Of a stretch of DNA of 64,000 nucleotides, positions 11,904-23,040 are shown piece by piece. This DNA comes from Antedon mediterranea (taxonomy: Eukaryota > Echinodermata > Crinoidea > Comatulida > Antedonidae), in contig NC_092672.1 of assembly GCF_964355755.1 (NCBI RefSeq), forward strand, positions 17,978,501 through 18,042,500. Reading direction: 5' to 3'. The notes below the pieces were generated by a model. The model saw only the letters and a program-made list of their open reading frames with translations, was not told the origin of the DNA and ran no database searches. A program made the position numbers and the translations under genes. Positions within the stretch are counted from its first letter, which is position 1. Every line of letters starts with the position of its first letter.

Positions 11904-12423
11904 TCAATAAATAATGTAAAGAGAACATGCATCATTTCATCAGTTGACATAAGGTCAAAGGTCAACATTTCAATATGTGGTTTTTGTCTACAGTAGATTT
12001 GGTAGTTTTTTAAAGTTTACGGATTAGTTTCTTTCACAGCCTTGAGCCATTTGGTGGGTAAGCATCTAACAAATCTTACTATATTGTTGGTTATCACTTT
12101 TTTCATCCCCATTGCATAGGAGTTCAACTACGTGACCACCAGGATTTGACCACCAGGATTAATTCTTCTTTCGAAAAAAGGCAGAGAAATACTCAATTAC
12201 AGTGAACACAATCATTCCAAGCATGGCTAGCCACTATATTGAGGCTCATACTAACGATATGCCCTTGATAGGCCTACTACCCTGTATGTAATAATTACAA
12301 TATAAATAATGAATAGGAAAATGCATGGCATCCTTACAGTGTACACTACAAGCATAATAATAATAACATTCGTTTTTGCTCATATTAAATTAAATAAGTG
12401 AACTTAATTTTATAAATTGTTAT
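11904..12423. other. Non-coding stretch, no gene seen
   Basis: It includes one AGGTCAAAGGTCA block at 11952-11964 and a short duplication of GACCACCAGGATT near 12136-12160. Nothing else was recognised. Confidence 0.3.
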
Positions 12424-12469
12424 AATAATTACCTCCGCCAAGGAGGTTATGTTTTCACCCATTGTATGT

Positions 12470-12527
12470 TTGTGTGTGCGCGTGTGTGTGTGTGTGTGTG
12501 TGCATGTGTTTGTGTGTGTGTCTGTGA
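12470..12527. repeat. TG/GTGTTT microsatellite
   Basis: A run of alternating TG with a few interruptions, inside the Helitron-like element. Confidence 0.9.
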
Positions 12528-12664
12528 ACAGCCTGGAGGCCACAGTTTTTATCCGATTCTCACCAAACTTAGCCACAATGGTTAATGACTCATCATATAA
12601 TTGTGGTTAAATTTTGAAGGGTCAGGGTCAAAGATCAAGGTCCACAAAAAACAAAAACAAAATT

Positions 12665-12733
12665 CAGTGGGACTTGAACCAGCGATCTAAACTGTGAGAG
12701 GCTGGATACATAACCATTACACCAAACTCTCAT
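12665..12733 (-). repeat. tRNA-derived (SINE-like) segment
   Basis: On the minus strand the sequence holds a pol III B box GGTTCAAGTCC (12680 to 12670) and an A box TGGTGTAATGG (12724 to 12714) 33 bases upstream of it, the spacing found in tRNA genes. The anticodon arm does not fold convincingly and acceptor ends do not pair, so it is a tRNA-derived sequence, not a working tRNA gene. Confidence 0.65.
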
Positions 12734-12869
12734 CCACAACTTTGTAGTGTGCAGTTAGCCTATTTACACTTAGACTTTTTTTTTTAATATATATATTTTC
12801 CGGGGACATTTTTTTATGTAGGGGAATTTTACAGTAGGCGGAGGTTTGTACTCTCAGAGTACCCTCTAG

Positions 12870-13605
12870 TTATTAATGTTATACTATTGTTTAGGTACAT
12901 AGCGGCAACTCGAAGTGGCTAAAACGTTTTAAACAGATTTGGACCATACCTACTATCTATATAGTTAAGTTTATTTTACTGTTTAATAAACTAGTAAATA
13001 TTAAATTGTGTTTACCATGGTATTAATGTGTGATATTAACAATGAATCACTAACACTGGCTGGGTAGGGTTATATCAGAAAAAAGAGGTCCTTTAAAGAT
13101 ACTGTATGTTGTAAAAGTTAGGATCACATAGTAGGAATAGACATATAGATCAAATAAGATCTAGAATTGCTGAAGGTAAAGATAGAGAAAATGATAACAA
13201 TGATAATATGTAAGAATTGTTAGAAAAATTATTTTTAGTTAATTATTAATTAGTTTTGAAAAACTTCGGGTAAAAATGAACACATTCTCTAATGGGGCTG
13301 TACACGTAATGATTATGTGACATCAAAATTGCATATTCAACAAAAATATTTGTAAAAATTACTTTGTCAGGGGGACAATAATTATATATATAATTAATAA
13401 TAATAATTAATAATTATAGAATGTGATAGTATTAGCAAATATTTCAAATGTAGTTTTGAAACTTTCCCATTACAAACAATTGCCATAATTCTTTACATTA
13501 CAATACACCCATCCTCCGGGACTTATTTTCAAATGTAGTTTAAAATAGTACAATTCTGGTGGCCATTTTGATGTGTATAGATGCATGCAGTACAGTAGCA
13601 TTGGA
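12870..13605. other. AT-rich intronic/intergenic stretch, no gene seen
   Basis: No coding similarity on either strand and no boundary recognised. Confidence 0.3.
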
Positions 13606-13860
13606 AAAGCAAGAGAGGGGAGGTGGTTTGGGTGGATAGAGAGACATTTTTGTTACATGTTTGTCTACACTATCAAACTAGTTTAACAAAAAAGGTTTGA
13701 TGTCCCCAAATATGGTAGTGATGATGTCCTCGTGTCCATATATGGGCACATCACATTTTTTTGTCACATAAAGTTTGATAGTGTAACTTTTGTGTAACAA
13801 ACATGTAAAAAAATATGCGTCTCTCTATCCACCCCAACCACCTCCCTCTCTCGCTCTCTT
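13606..13860. mobile_element. MITE with ~75 bp terminal inverted repeats
   Basis: The left arm (about 13606-13683) reads GAGAGGGGAGGTGGTTTGGG, then TGGATAGAGAGACA, then ACATGTTTGT and CACTATCAAACT. The right arm (about 13766-13858) is its reverse complement with mismatches (AGTTTGATAGTGTAAC to CCACCCCAACCACCTCCC). Only ~80 bp separates the arms. It encodes nothing. Confidence 0.8.
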
Positions 13861-14483
13861 TTTATAGATTATTAGTTGCTAAATATATGCAAAACAATGG
13901 GTCATAGCTCAAATTGACATTTCCAATTGAATTCTGACAAAATATTTTGTTACAGCAAATATAAATGTGTATATTCTGAACAATTTGACACCAAACTGAA
14001 CTTTTTAGGAAAAATAGTTACCGAGATATCGACATATTCAAACATTAGAGGTCAAGGGTCAACAAAGCTTAATTTATGGTAATTTTTTGAAAAAAGTTTG
14101 CATTAGACTAAATATTAGATTTATTTTCTTAACATTTTGAGCCCTTTCTCAAATCTCTGAGATTGCGCGTTATTGAGATATTAGGCGATCAAGGTCAAAG
14201 GTCAAACTGAAAAATAAAGCCTTTGCGGCCATTTTTTTACAATTTTTTTCATTGTCTTCCAAGCATTTTGACAACAAAATTAACGTAAAATGTCCATGCG
14301 TTGTCAAGATATGCGATTTTTAGTTATAAAATAGAAAAATAAAAAAATTGAGGTCAAAGGTCACAGAGGTCAAATCAGATTTCCAGTAACTTTGTTTTGG
14401 CATCTCCACACTATACTCTACCAAACTGCTATATTGAATAATTTGTATCCAGTCTGGTAACATCCCACCCCTTTTTCTTCCCT
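13861..14483. other. Decayed repeat rich in AGGTCAAAGGTCA motifs
   Basis: Three blocks of GGTCAAGG/AAGGTCA type occur near 14049, 14190 and 14351, with phrases such as AACAATTTGACACCAAACTG and GTTACCGAGATATCGACATA. The same style of sequence forms the terminal repeats of the transposon at 47440-49648, so this may be a distant relative of it. No coding sequence. Confidence 0.45.
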
Positions 14484-15284
14484 TAGGGACTGGGTTGGCA
14501 TTTATCAATATTTGCTTATATAAGTGCTTAAGCAAATAACTTAATCTTATTTATCAAACCGTCTTAGCAATGTCTTAGCAGAAAAATTGTCTTAGGTAAA
14601 TTTTACTTTGCACATGCGCAAAATTAAACTCTAGAGGGCAGCAAATTATGTCTTAAGACGAAAAATTCTTGCTTACGCATGCGTATTAGCTTTTTTCTCT
14701 TAGCGATGGCGGCGCTATAACATTTTATCTCCGTATTTTCACTCCCAACAAGAGAGGGCGCATTCTGGCTACTATTGTTTTTATTACTTAAAATAGAGAA
14801 AGAGCACAACAGTCGGAAATACATACGAAAATCATTCGCTCTAAACTTAAATCAAATCAACATTTATTTATTTTTATCAATGACAGCGACCCTTGGCAGC
14901 CGATACAGTTTTCTAAAAGCTAGTCAATTGGGTCGTACCTATCCCGAAAATATTAGTTTTGCTCGTCCAATTTCTAGGCCATCTTTATGAAGATCGATAT
15001 CATTATTTTAGCGTCCGTAGTACAGCGGAAAACGCACTAGCGTAGCCTTTCCGAATGTTCAATGTTCCGGCCTAGCGCGCTCGCGTTGTCAAAAAAGAAT
15101 GTTTCTGTTGCAGAAATGAGATAAGACGAAATTTTTCATCTTAAGGCAGGGTGTTGTTTGTCTTAGATTTAAGACAAAATTAAGCAAATTTTTTTGCTTA
15201 GATATATTGATAAATCTGACTTAGGCAAAATCAAGGATTTAAGGCAAAGTTAAGACGATTTTTTTGAATAAATCCGGCCCCTGG
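14484..15284. mobile_element. ~800 bp inverted-repeat element with CTTAAGCAAAT blocks
   Basis: The left end reads AGGGACTGGGTTGGCATTTA near 14486; the right end, reverse-complemented, reads AGGGGCCGGATTTATTCAAA (near 15284). Both sub-termini hold repeated CTTAAG, GTCTTAG and AAGACAAAATTAAGCAAA blocks in opposite orientation. No transposase open frame was recognised. Non-autonomous DNA transposon; superfamily not assigned. Confidence 0.6.
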
Positions 15285-15712
15285 ACTATATGAATAATAA
15301 CAATGGTAACAAATTACTCTTATGAATATTGTATGACCTTTGACGGAGAATAATAAAGAATGCTCTCTTGGTTTTATCTTTTCTAAACTAGCTAGAAACA
15401 CGTCAGTCAATTCCGTGCTTCCTGCTCGGTGGCTGGCGCAATAGTCCAAAAAATATATATATTATAACATACATAATACCTACAGTATATCCTTGCTATC
15501 TGATTTTATATAAATTAATATTTTGTATTTACTGAATGGGGAGAATAATTATTATATCTTTATATAATTATTCTCTCCATTTAACTCATAAACAATAGTA
15601 TTTTAAGCAAAATATAATTAATTATATAATGTATTCATTATATAATGTGGTATAAAATGTTTATTATATATTAGTAAAGTGTTATATTGTTTAAATACAT
15701 AGTTTTACTTAC
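15285..15712. other. Intron 3 of ARPC3, near its 5' end
   Basis: The sequence is AT-rich with an imperfect 42 bp palindrome at 15538-15579 (GGAGAATAATTATTATAT against its complement). No further ARPC3 exon was found here. Confidence 0.4.
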
Positions 15713-18700
15713 TTTTATTTCATATTCTTTAAAGAAAACATTTGCTTTAAAATATTGCAAGGCTTCATCAATGACATCTGGTCCTGGGGCTGTTGACAAA
15801 ATTGGACAAACATTTATTTCATCTTAAAGCTTATCTGTTAAGTTACCACTAAGTTTGTATTGCCAAAGTTTGAAAATTAGCAAATTTCACTACTTTAACA
15901 ATAGGCAATCATCACAGGACTAACACAAAACCAGCTCTCAAGTATGTGTATGAGGTCTGGGTTTGATGCAAAAAAAAATCCAGGCAGATTTGTATTGCCA
16001 ATATATTTGTTTTGCCAAAGATTGTAAATTAGCAAATTTCACTTCTCTAACAATATGCAATCATCACAGGACAAACACAAAACAAGCTCTCATGTCTGGG
16101 TTTGATGCAAGAAAAAATTCAGGCAGATTTTAATCTAGACATCATCTAGGATATTAACTCAGGACACTGGGATTGTAGCCAAGCATTCAACCCAACACTC
16201 ACAGCAGATGATGAAGAAATGAGTATGTCTGTGCACAATAATCTGAAGTAAAATGAAATACACTGAATGATTGTCTTGTAAATACATACCGCTTGCAGCT
16301 GGGCCTTTGAATTTTGTTCTCAATGGCAACAAAGCCATCTTACAAATATCCCTCTCAGAAGCTAGTGATGAATGATAAGCCTGTAGTAAAATAACAATAA
16401 TTATATATTACACATGTGAATGTAGCTTAACACTGTCAGTATTAAAACTTTTCTTTTTAATTGCACTAATTAATAACGCTAATATATTAAAATTGTCCAA
16501 AATTACAATGGAATAAAATTTGGCCTTTTTTCTTAGTACTTAAAACATGCTGAATACCATCATACATTACTGGTTAATAATTATAGCGATAATAATTAAT
16601 GGACTGTGTGCAGTTATGAAAAGGCGGGCTGAAAATGTTAGTCCATTCCATCATGGATAAAATAGCAAAATGATTCGTATTAGTGGTGAGATCAATCGTT
16701 TCATTCCTCATGCTGACAATGTTACAAAATAAATCAATAAGTCCTGGAGATTTAGACTTTGAGGTAAAATTAAATATGCTAAAGATGAATTATTCGGAAT
16801 ACCCAATATTTTATTCATTCTAATGAAAGAAAAATACCAACAATCTTTAGAAACCTTCTATTTTGAACCTTTGACCTAGGCATATTTTAATTTGATAGAC
16901 ATCTTAGTAATCGATAGGAATACAAAAGCGAAATTGGTGTAAAAATACTCCAATATTTATAGTCACTCTAATATCGTTCATTGGGCCAAATAGCCCGATA
17001 GTCTTGTGTTCAATATGGTAAAATCGATCGATGTTTTATTTTGGTATATCAGGTATTCAATATGGATCGTTGCTGATACGAATTGCCGTTTTATTTCTGT
17101 CGATACATTTTTTATGTTTCCCAATTTAAAATGCATTGTTTTTTTTATGCACTCTAAAAAGATTAATTAACAAACACCTCCCTTTAGAAAAAATTCCTAT
17201 TCCAAACGAAACTAAATCCATGTGGATTATATTACGGAAGCAATAGCTAAATTAATCATTTCTAAAAACAAACTTTATAGCAAATATAGAAACAATCCAA
17301 CTACCTCAAATAAAAAGAAGTACAACACATACAGAAACAAACTAGATTTGAAATCGTCACTTTGATAAACCGCGCTAATGCAACATGCATCACATACATT
17401 ATATGAACTTCAACAATTATTATGCCATTCTATAACATGAATTAAATATGTTTACAGTGTTGAATTGTACCTATTTTGTGTCATAAAGCATAACAGTATT
17501 TACGGAATACACTATATATGTTATATACAGTGTGGTAAAGTTGAAACGAAACCCATTTTTAAATCCAATTTTTAACGTGATGACATCATCAAAATGTAAT
17601 ATAAAGATAGCAATTTTAGAAGATAATTATAGACACAAAAAAGCAAGATGCGCACTATTTTAAGTGCGGTAAGTTTTACGAAAAAAATGAAAATCTGACT
17701 TTTTGAATTCAACTGGCCATATGACGACGTTATGACATCAGATAAACAAAATTTTTATCGGAATTCATATGTACAATTCAACAGCTTCCATAATAAGTTA
17801 TAATCATGCAGGTCACTTTTCATTCTGAGGAGCTATAACAGATTGAAATATATACTGTATAGGCTAAATTAAGTAGGTCACGTTATTCTAATTTGTTAAT
17901 GACGTAAGAAAAATAGACGTGCAACAAAATTCTGTGAAAGAAATGAGAACTAGATTTCAACTCGTCACTTTGACGCACGACAAACGCCACATGCACATCC
18001 TACGTTGGAATTTTGCACACAGAAAAAGATTATGGCATTATGACCTGAACTGAAGAATATGATATGTTGCTGAATTCTGTCTATTTTGTGTCATATAGTA
18101 TACAGTATAAACAGTATAATATTTAATGCAGTCCTTCACGTATGAAAAACTCAGGAGAGCAATTTATTGCTCTCCTGGAATACTGAGAAGAGCAATTTGC
18201 TCTCCTAGTACAGTACATGGGTCCGGGAGGAGCCTCGAAGCAAGTTTAGGAGAGCAGAGGAGAGCAATCGCTCTCACTCGCCTTAAAACTGATGGACTGT
18301 ATATATTACGTACAGTGTAGAATAGGTGAAATTATGGGACCCGCCATTTATTCCCATTTTTAACATGGTGACAGTATCAAAATGAAACACTAAGTTAGCA
18401 ATTACGGAAGGAAATTATCTCAGCAACAACATATTAACATGTAGAAGAAACTTGAATTTCCAGAAAACGTTTTAATCATGATTATCACTTTTTATTCTGA
18501 CGAACTATAACAGATTGAAATTTACTGTAAAGATGAAAATAAGTGACCCAAATTATTTACATTTTTAGACATGATGACTTTATAAAAATAAAATATTTTT
18601 AACTCATGCGAAAGATAGTTTGACCTAGACAATATTAAAATCTCTGGGAAAATGGAATACGGATAAGCGAGTTGCGCTCTACTGAATGTGATAGCAATAA

Positions 18701-21120
18701 CAGAGGAGACAAATATCCTATATTTTATATTCCAGTGGCCATACGATGACGTCACAATATTCGTTTAGATACATGATCCGATATCTACAACTCATCAACT
18801 TCTAGATTTTGTAATCAAAATAAACGATTCACGGTTTACTTTAGAAACTATGACTGTTTAAAAAAAAGACTTAGTTTTGACGATTTTGTTCAGCTTTTTC
18901 ATCAAAAGCGTGTGCGAATTGTCTAATTCAACGTGTTTGTATGGCGTTATTTAAAGTGGAAAAGGTCTAAATTGTTTTCAAAATTACTAGGAAAGGCTTG
19001 AAAAATATAATTCAAGAGAAAAAAACATGTTTTTCATACTCCGTGCGCACCTTATACGTAAATAATTTCGCGTGTGTGGGAATTTTTGACATGCGCAAAA
19101 TGTCATAAAACATGTAAAAAGTTTATTAATCATTAAGCATTTTGAAATTTTAAATGCGCATGTACGCGTAACTTCTTGTCATTTATTGAGGTTTTATTCT
19201 TGGAAGTACTATTAGAAGTCAATATAGGCCTATATCATATTTCGTTAAATTAACATTTTAAATTGACAGGTCTTGGTAGTTCTTACGGTAGCCTATAAGT
19301 GTCACGGCAACTTTCAAAAAATATCACGGCAACTTCCCACCATTAGGGAATCCGACACGCTATTGTGCATACCCAGAGCGAAGTAATTATAGCTTGCACT
19401 AGTGTGCCACAGACCGCGGACCACATTACCCGAGAGTCGGAGTGTTAACTAGGGATGTAATGTAGCCAAAGATAGTGTCACTATCTTTGCTGTGGCCTAG
19501 TTAGTCGTCGCGCGAGCGAGAGAACGATGGATAAAACTTGGCCTAGGCCATACATGAATTAATAATTAAAATACAACTACACCACGCGTTAAAATAATTA
19601 TTATATTGATAAGAATCAGCTTGCGTATTTCAAGAAATGTACAAAGTGAATAGCGTAACGTTGCGACCCCGACTTCTCCCGAATAGTTCTGTTTTTTTTT
19701 CACATCCGCGCGGCGGCTGCTGCTGTCAATAACAAATCAACTTGTATACGATTGCATGATGTTATGTACAGTATAATGCGTAATACTATATGAAATCTTT
19801 TATTTTGTACTTGAAAAATCATAAAAATTAAAACTAGGCCTAGTCATGTAATTATAATTCATAATTATATGAAGTTTATATTTGAATGAAGCTACGACTT
19901 TTTTAATTACGAAATAAATAGGCCCACTGGTCACATCTAGGGGATATGAACGGTTGAGCCGCCGACAAGTTGAGCCGCCGGTGATTTCTATGGAACGCCC
20001 AGTGCATGCGCCTTTTACGACATTTCGCGTAGTGATTAGGGTGGTGTCCTAGTACATACATTCATGGTTGGTTTATTGTGTCATGAAAATAAATAATATA
20101 TAATTACATATTACAATTACCAACACAGCAAAGGAAAGTAGTAATATTTAATAATTTAATTGTTTTTAATCTTTCGAGTAAAAAATTCAGTGCACTCATA
20201 ATTTTTCTCGCGTGTGGGCCTACCACTGCCACCACATAAAGTCACGTTGTCTCTCAGGACTAATTAATAATAATAGAGTATTAACATTCTTCGAATGAGG
20301 TTAAATAAATATTTTTTATTTACTAATCTTTGAATATCATATTTTATTGAATTTTACAATGTTAATACACAAAATATTTTACTAAAAAACGTGATTTTAT
20401 GTAATTATTTTACCGCAAAATGGAGTAGGCCTAGTTCATACAATTACAACTGTCGACTGAGGGGCAACATGTTTACGACTACGTCATTTTTTAGTAAAAA
20501 CGATCACTTTCGGTGATGTTTTATATTTTGGAATTTACAAGCCAGATTTTCATAATTATTTCTTTAATTATAATATTTAATAATATATATACTAAAAACC
20601 ATGATATATAAACTTTTGAATGTACATCGTTATCCCTAATATAAGTAGAACGAGCACCGCCGAAAGTTAGCATTTGGCGTTCCATAGAAAATAACGTTTT
20701 TCTGGCGGCGGCTCAACTTGTCGGCGGCTCAACTTGGCCTAATCCACATCTAGCTGGTAGGCTTACTACTAGGCTAGTTTACCGTGGCGCAGCTATTAAA
20801 ATGATCCATTGCTGTTAGTATCTGTACCTGTAGAGTAAAATAGAGTCGCCGATTACCTCGCTCTGGGCATGCGCAATAGCGTGTCGGATTCCCTAACGCT
20901 GGGCAGTTGAGTTCCGGTCGGTGCCGGAATCCTAACCACGGCGTATAATTTATTATTATCGTTTCTAGGCCTAGGCCACTACACACAGTGCAAGCAGTAG
21001 TGGCCCGGTCAAATAAATGCACTTCCTCCTCCTTCATTCCTGTCAAAGAATTGTGAGGAGCCTAAATTTCCACACTGAAATAACTCAAGTTGTTATTTTC
21101 ATCAGCCAACTTACCGGCAT
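15713..21120 (-). CDS. ARPC3: ARPC3, Arp2/3 complex subunit 3 (exons 1-3, partial)
   Basis: ARPC3 is a small subunit of the seven-protein Arp2/3 complex, which nucleates branched actin filaments in the cytoplasm. Three minus-strand exons join in frame: 21120-21115 (ATG CCG, donor GTAAGT), 16380-16290 and 15789-15713. They encode 58 residues starting [20 protein letters not shown] and including [12 protein letters not shown] and [20 protein letters not shown]. The KANVFF block and the MPAYHSSL start match the family strongly; the family is usually about 175-180 residues. A two-codon first exon ending ATGCCG is also, as I recall, how vertebrate ARPC3 begins. Introns are GT-AG, intron 1 is 4.7 kb. 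The remaining ~120 residues are not seen down to base 1, so intron 3 exceeds 15.7 kb, or the gene is truncated. It lies head to head with RNF20. Confidence 0.92.
15855..16128. repeat. Tandem duplication of about 145 bp in ARPC3 intron 2
   Basis: TTTGTATTGCCAAAG, then AGCAAATTTCACT, CAATCATCACAGGAC, and CTGGGTTTGATGCAA to CAGGCAGATTT, occur in that order twice (about 15855-15993 and 16003-16128) with roughly 85-90% identity by eye. Confidence 0.85.
17337..18760. repeat. Two and a half divergent direct repeats of ~600 bp in ARPC3 intron 1
   Basis: Copy 1 runs from AAACTAGATTTGAAATCGTC (17337) to about 17930; copy 2 from AACTAGATTTCAACTCGTCA (about 17949) to about 18560. Shared blocks in the same order include CTATTTTGTGTCATA, AACGTGATGACATCATCAAA against its variant, and GAACTATAACAGATTGAAAT. 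A further piece at 18730-18750 (TGGCCATACGATGACGTCA) matches 17712 in copy 1. Copy 2 is longer because of the hairpin-rich insert at 18150-18275. Confidence 0.7.
18150..18275. repeat. GAGAGCAAT hairpin cluster
   Basis: GGAGAGCAAT-TT-ATTGCTCTCC is a perfect hairpin at 18153-18174. AGAGCAAATTGCTCT-type and GGAGAGCAATCGCTCTC variants follow at 18187-18204 and 18251-18270. It sits inside the second ~600 bp repeat and is absent from the first, so it is a later insertion. Confidence 0.7.
18868..19150. repeat. Dispersed repeat, inverted copy at 63160-63410
   Basis: Blocks GCGAATTGTCTAATTCAACG, AAAATTACTAGGAAA, GTGTGGGAATTTTTGACATG and CGCAAAATGTCAT occur here in order; their reverse complements occur in reverse order at 63180-63370. 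Unknown family, no coding. Confidence 0.75.
19343..20899. repeat. Inverted repeat (45 bp arms) enclosing another element
   Basis: TTAGGGAATCCGACACGCTA (start 19345) continues through CCCAGAGCGAAGTAAT; the reverse complement ATTACCTCGCTCTGGG to TCGGATTCCCTAA lies at 20854-20899 with a handful of mismatches. About 1.46 kb separates the arms, and the GTTGAGCCGCC element lies inside. Either a composite element or two copies of one family in opposite orientation. It lies in ARPC3 intron 1, close to the promoter. Confidence 0.75.
19949..20740. mobile_element. ~790 bp MITE with GTTGAGCCGCC termini
   Basis: The left end has GTTGAGCCGCCGACAAGTTG followed by AGCCGCCGGTGATTTCTATG and GAACGCC; the right end is its reverse complement (GGCGTTCCATAGAAAATAAC to CGGCGGCTCAACTTG). 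The terminal 11-mer GTTGAGCCGCC is doubled at each end, spaced 17 bp. The interior is AT-rich and non-coding. Confidence 0.85.
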
Positions 21121-21330
21121 TTTATCGCAAAGTTAAAGTAAAAATAGGCCTAGGTATATTATAAAACTGAAAACAAACAATAAATTCAATATACGATGTA
21201 ATAATAATACGAAAGTAATATTGTAAATGAATGAAGTGGAAACGTTATTCACACCACACTCTCTCGTCGCCGCCTGTCCTGTGATTGTTTTATAGTTATA
21301 CTCTACACTACTTTTGCACTTCACTTCCGC
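21121..21330 (-). promoter_or_regulatory. Candidate ARPC3 5' UTR and promoter region
   Basis: It directly precedes the ARPC3 ATG on the minus strand. No TATA box in a convincing place; the part near 21250-21350 is CpG-richer (GAACGCGCGCAAACGCGGAAGT on the minus strand, ending within a likely ETS-type CGGAAGT). The transcription start is not determined. Confidence 0.35.
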
Positions 21331-21349
21331 GTTTGCGCGCGTTCTTTTG

Positions 21350-21471
21350 ATTTCGATTCAAGTCGGCCCTAAACCGTCTCGACCAAAGTCAAGTCGGCCC
21401 CAAGTTAAGTCGGCCCCAAGTCAACTCGGCCTCAAGTCAACTCGGCCTCAAGTCAACTCGGCCTCACGTCT
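21350..21471. repeat. Minisatellite, unit AAGTCGGCCCC/AAGTCAACTCGGCCTC
   Basis: About seven units of 14-15 bp of the form TCAAGTCGGCC or TCAACTCGGCCTCAAG run from 21358 to 21471. The last three are nearly identical. The leading part matches the window start in inverted orientation. Confidence 0.9.
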
Positions 21472-21789
21472 TACTATTTTTGTATTGTTTTTATTTATCA
21501 GTTCTGTGATATGTTTTTTTTTTTAAATTATTCTTTTCTAGATTGATAAAATATTTTGATTTTTTTTCTTTTCTTCCTCCTCTATCCATCTGGCACGAGA
21601 TCTAATCATTGCACTTTTTGTGTTGACCTCATATATTTTTTTCGAATTGTTCCTTCTTCATTTCTAACTCGTCTCTAATATTTTGATTAGGGTTCCCTGC
21701 AGAATTCGTTTCTAGTTTCTATATGTCTTCATTTAAGTGTTTCTCTGTTTCATTTCGCTGTCTTTTTATTCTACTTGCGTGGCGTAGAG

Positions 21790-21992
21790 TGAAAACTCAG
21801 ATCTAGAAAACTCAGATCTCAGATATATCTGAGTTTTCTAGATCTAGAAAACTCAGATATATCTGAGATCTGAGTTTCTAGATCGAGTTTTCTAGATCTA
21901 GAAAACTCAAATATCTGACTTTTCTAGATCTAGAAAACTCAGATATCAATATCGGACTTTTCTAAACTCAGATATTAATATCTGACTTTTCT
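21790..21992. repeat. Palindromic array of TCTAGAAAACTCAGATAT units
   Basis: TCTAGAAAACTCAGATAT and its complement ATATCTGAGTTTTCTAGA alternate about eight times. Several junctions form perfect palindromes at AGATCT/TCTAGA. The stretch would fold into nested hairpins on either strand. Non-coding. Confidence 0.9.
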
Positions 21993-22271
21993 AGTTCCAA
22001 AATGATTATGATTTCATACATCATTAAGAGCTACAAACCATTGTGACGTCATGATATTGCATGATTTTTATATATTTTAAAATCCCATTATACGATTTAA
22101 ATCATATCTCTATATAATAACACAACCCATATCCACTAAACTCACTCCCATCAATTTCATATCATTGGCTAACATTTAACATATTTATGTTCTATGCGCG
22201 CCATCGTGTTAGCGTTCGCGCACGTACATTTTACACACAGAGCTTTAGAAATGTGACTATAGTAACTGTAT

Positions 22272-22389
22272 GGTGACATTACTTGTCTCACACATGGATG
22301 GAGAATGAAACCTGATCACGCCCACATCGCGGTGACATTACTTGTCTCACACATGGATGGAGAATGAAACCTGATCACGCCCACATCGC
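22272..22389. repeat. Perfect 59 bp tandem duplication
   Basis: GGTGACATTACTTGTCTCAC through CACGCCCACATCGC occupies 22272-22330 and is repeated without a mismatch at 22331-22389. Identity implies a recent event or an assembly artefact. Confidence 0.95.
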
Positions 22390-23040
22390 GATAGCAGTTG
22401 TTGAATTGCATGCTGCTCAGATCTGCTAGTTGTTTTAAATAGTTTACTATATTAACAGATCAGATTTAATTCAACAAAACAATACAGTATACATAAAAAA
22501 CATTACAAAGATCACCTATAATTCGTCAAAGTGACGAATTAAATTCTAGTTTTCCTAATATTTCTTTTGATTTTAAGAACCAATTCTCTTCTACAACATC
22601 CTTCATTAAAATAATACCTTGCAATCCAGTGTTTAACAAATAATGATTATTTTAAGGTGTATTAACTTATTACCCCACAATTGTTCATTCATAATATCAT
22701 CAATTATGTGTCAACACTTGTTATATTTCACAGATGCTTTTAACATATTTGCATAAAATAAAGGCATAGTATGTTAAAAAAGGATGCGCTCTGGACATAG
22801 GCCTATTTATGAATAAAGATTTTTGAATATATTTCCATTTTTGCTTCCTCATCATTTAACAGTCGTTTTGGCCATATAACATTAAGTGTTTCGGTATGTA
22901 ACACAAAATCAGAATCACAAATCTTAATCCCACCTTCATTTAAGTTTCCAATAAGGAGTTTTCCTTTTTATTTTTTCGGATTTTTTGTTTCAGAGAATAT
23001 CATAACTTAATTCGCTACTAATTGCAGAAAACCCCAATTT

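Larger units (their letters stand above)
12424..12869. mobile_element. Non-autonomous Helitron-like element with tRNA-like segment
   Basis: The 5' side has CCTCCGCC at 12432-12439 and AAGGAGGTTATGTTTTCACC; the 3' side has GGCGGAGG at 12837-12844, then a short palindrome ACTCTCAGAGT at 12850-12860, then CTAG at 12866-12869 followed by T. A hairpin shortly before CTAG|T is the Helitron 3' signature. I recall near-identical ends in repeats of other marine animals, but could not check. The 5' end lacks an obvious TC start. Inside are a TG microsatellite and a tRNA-like stretch. Confidence 0.55.

Noticed and set aside
12385-12576. Minus-strand frame rich in THTHTHT
   Set aside because: It is a translation of the TG microsatellite.
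12665-12733. A functional tRNA gene
   Set aside because: A and B boxes are good but acceptor and anticodon stems do not pair.
13606-13860. A miRNA precursor
   Set aside because: The arms are ~75 bp with many mismatches and end like a MITE; there is no evidence of processing.
20774-21046. 90-codon minus-strand frame upstream of ARPC3 exon 1 on the map
   Set aside because: It covers the arm of the 45 bp inverted repeat and intron 1 sequence; no similarity.
21314-21526. Plus-strand frame with SRPQVNSA repeats
   Set aside because: It is a translation of the AAGTCGGCC minisatellite, next to the ARPC3 promoter.
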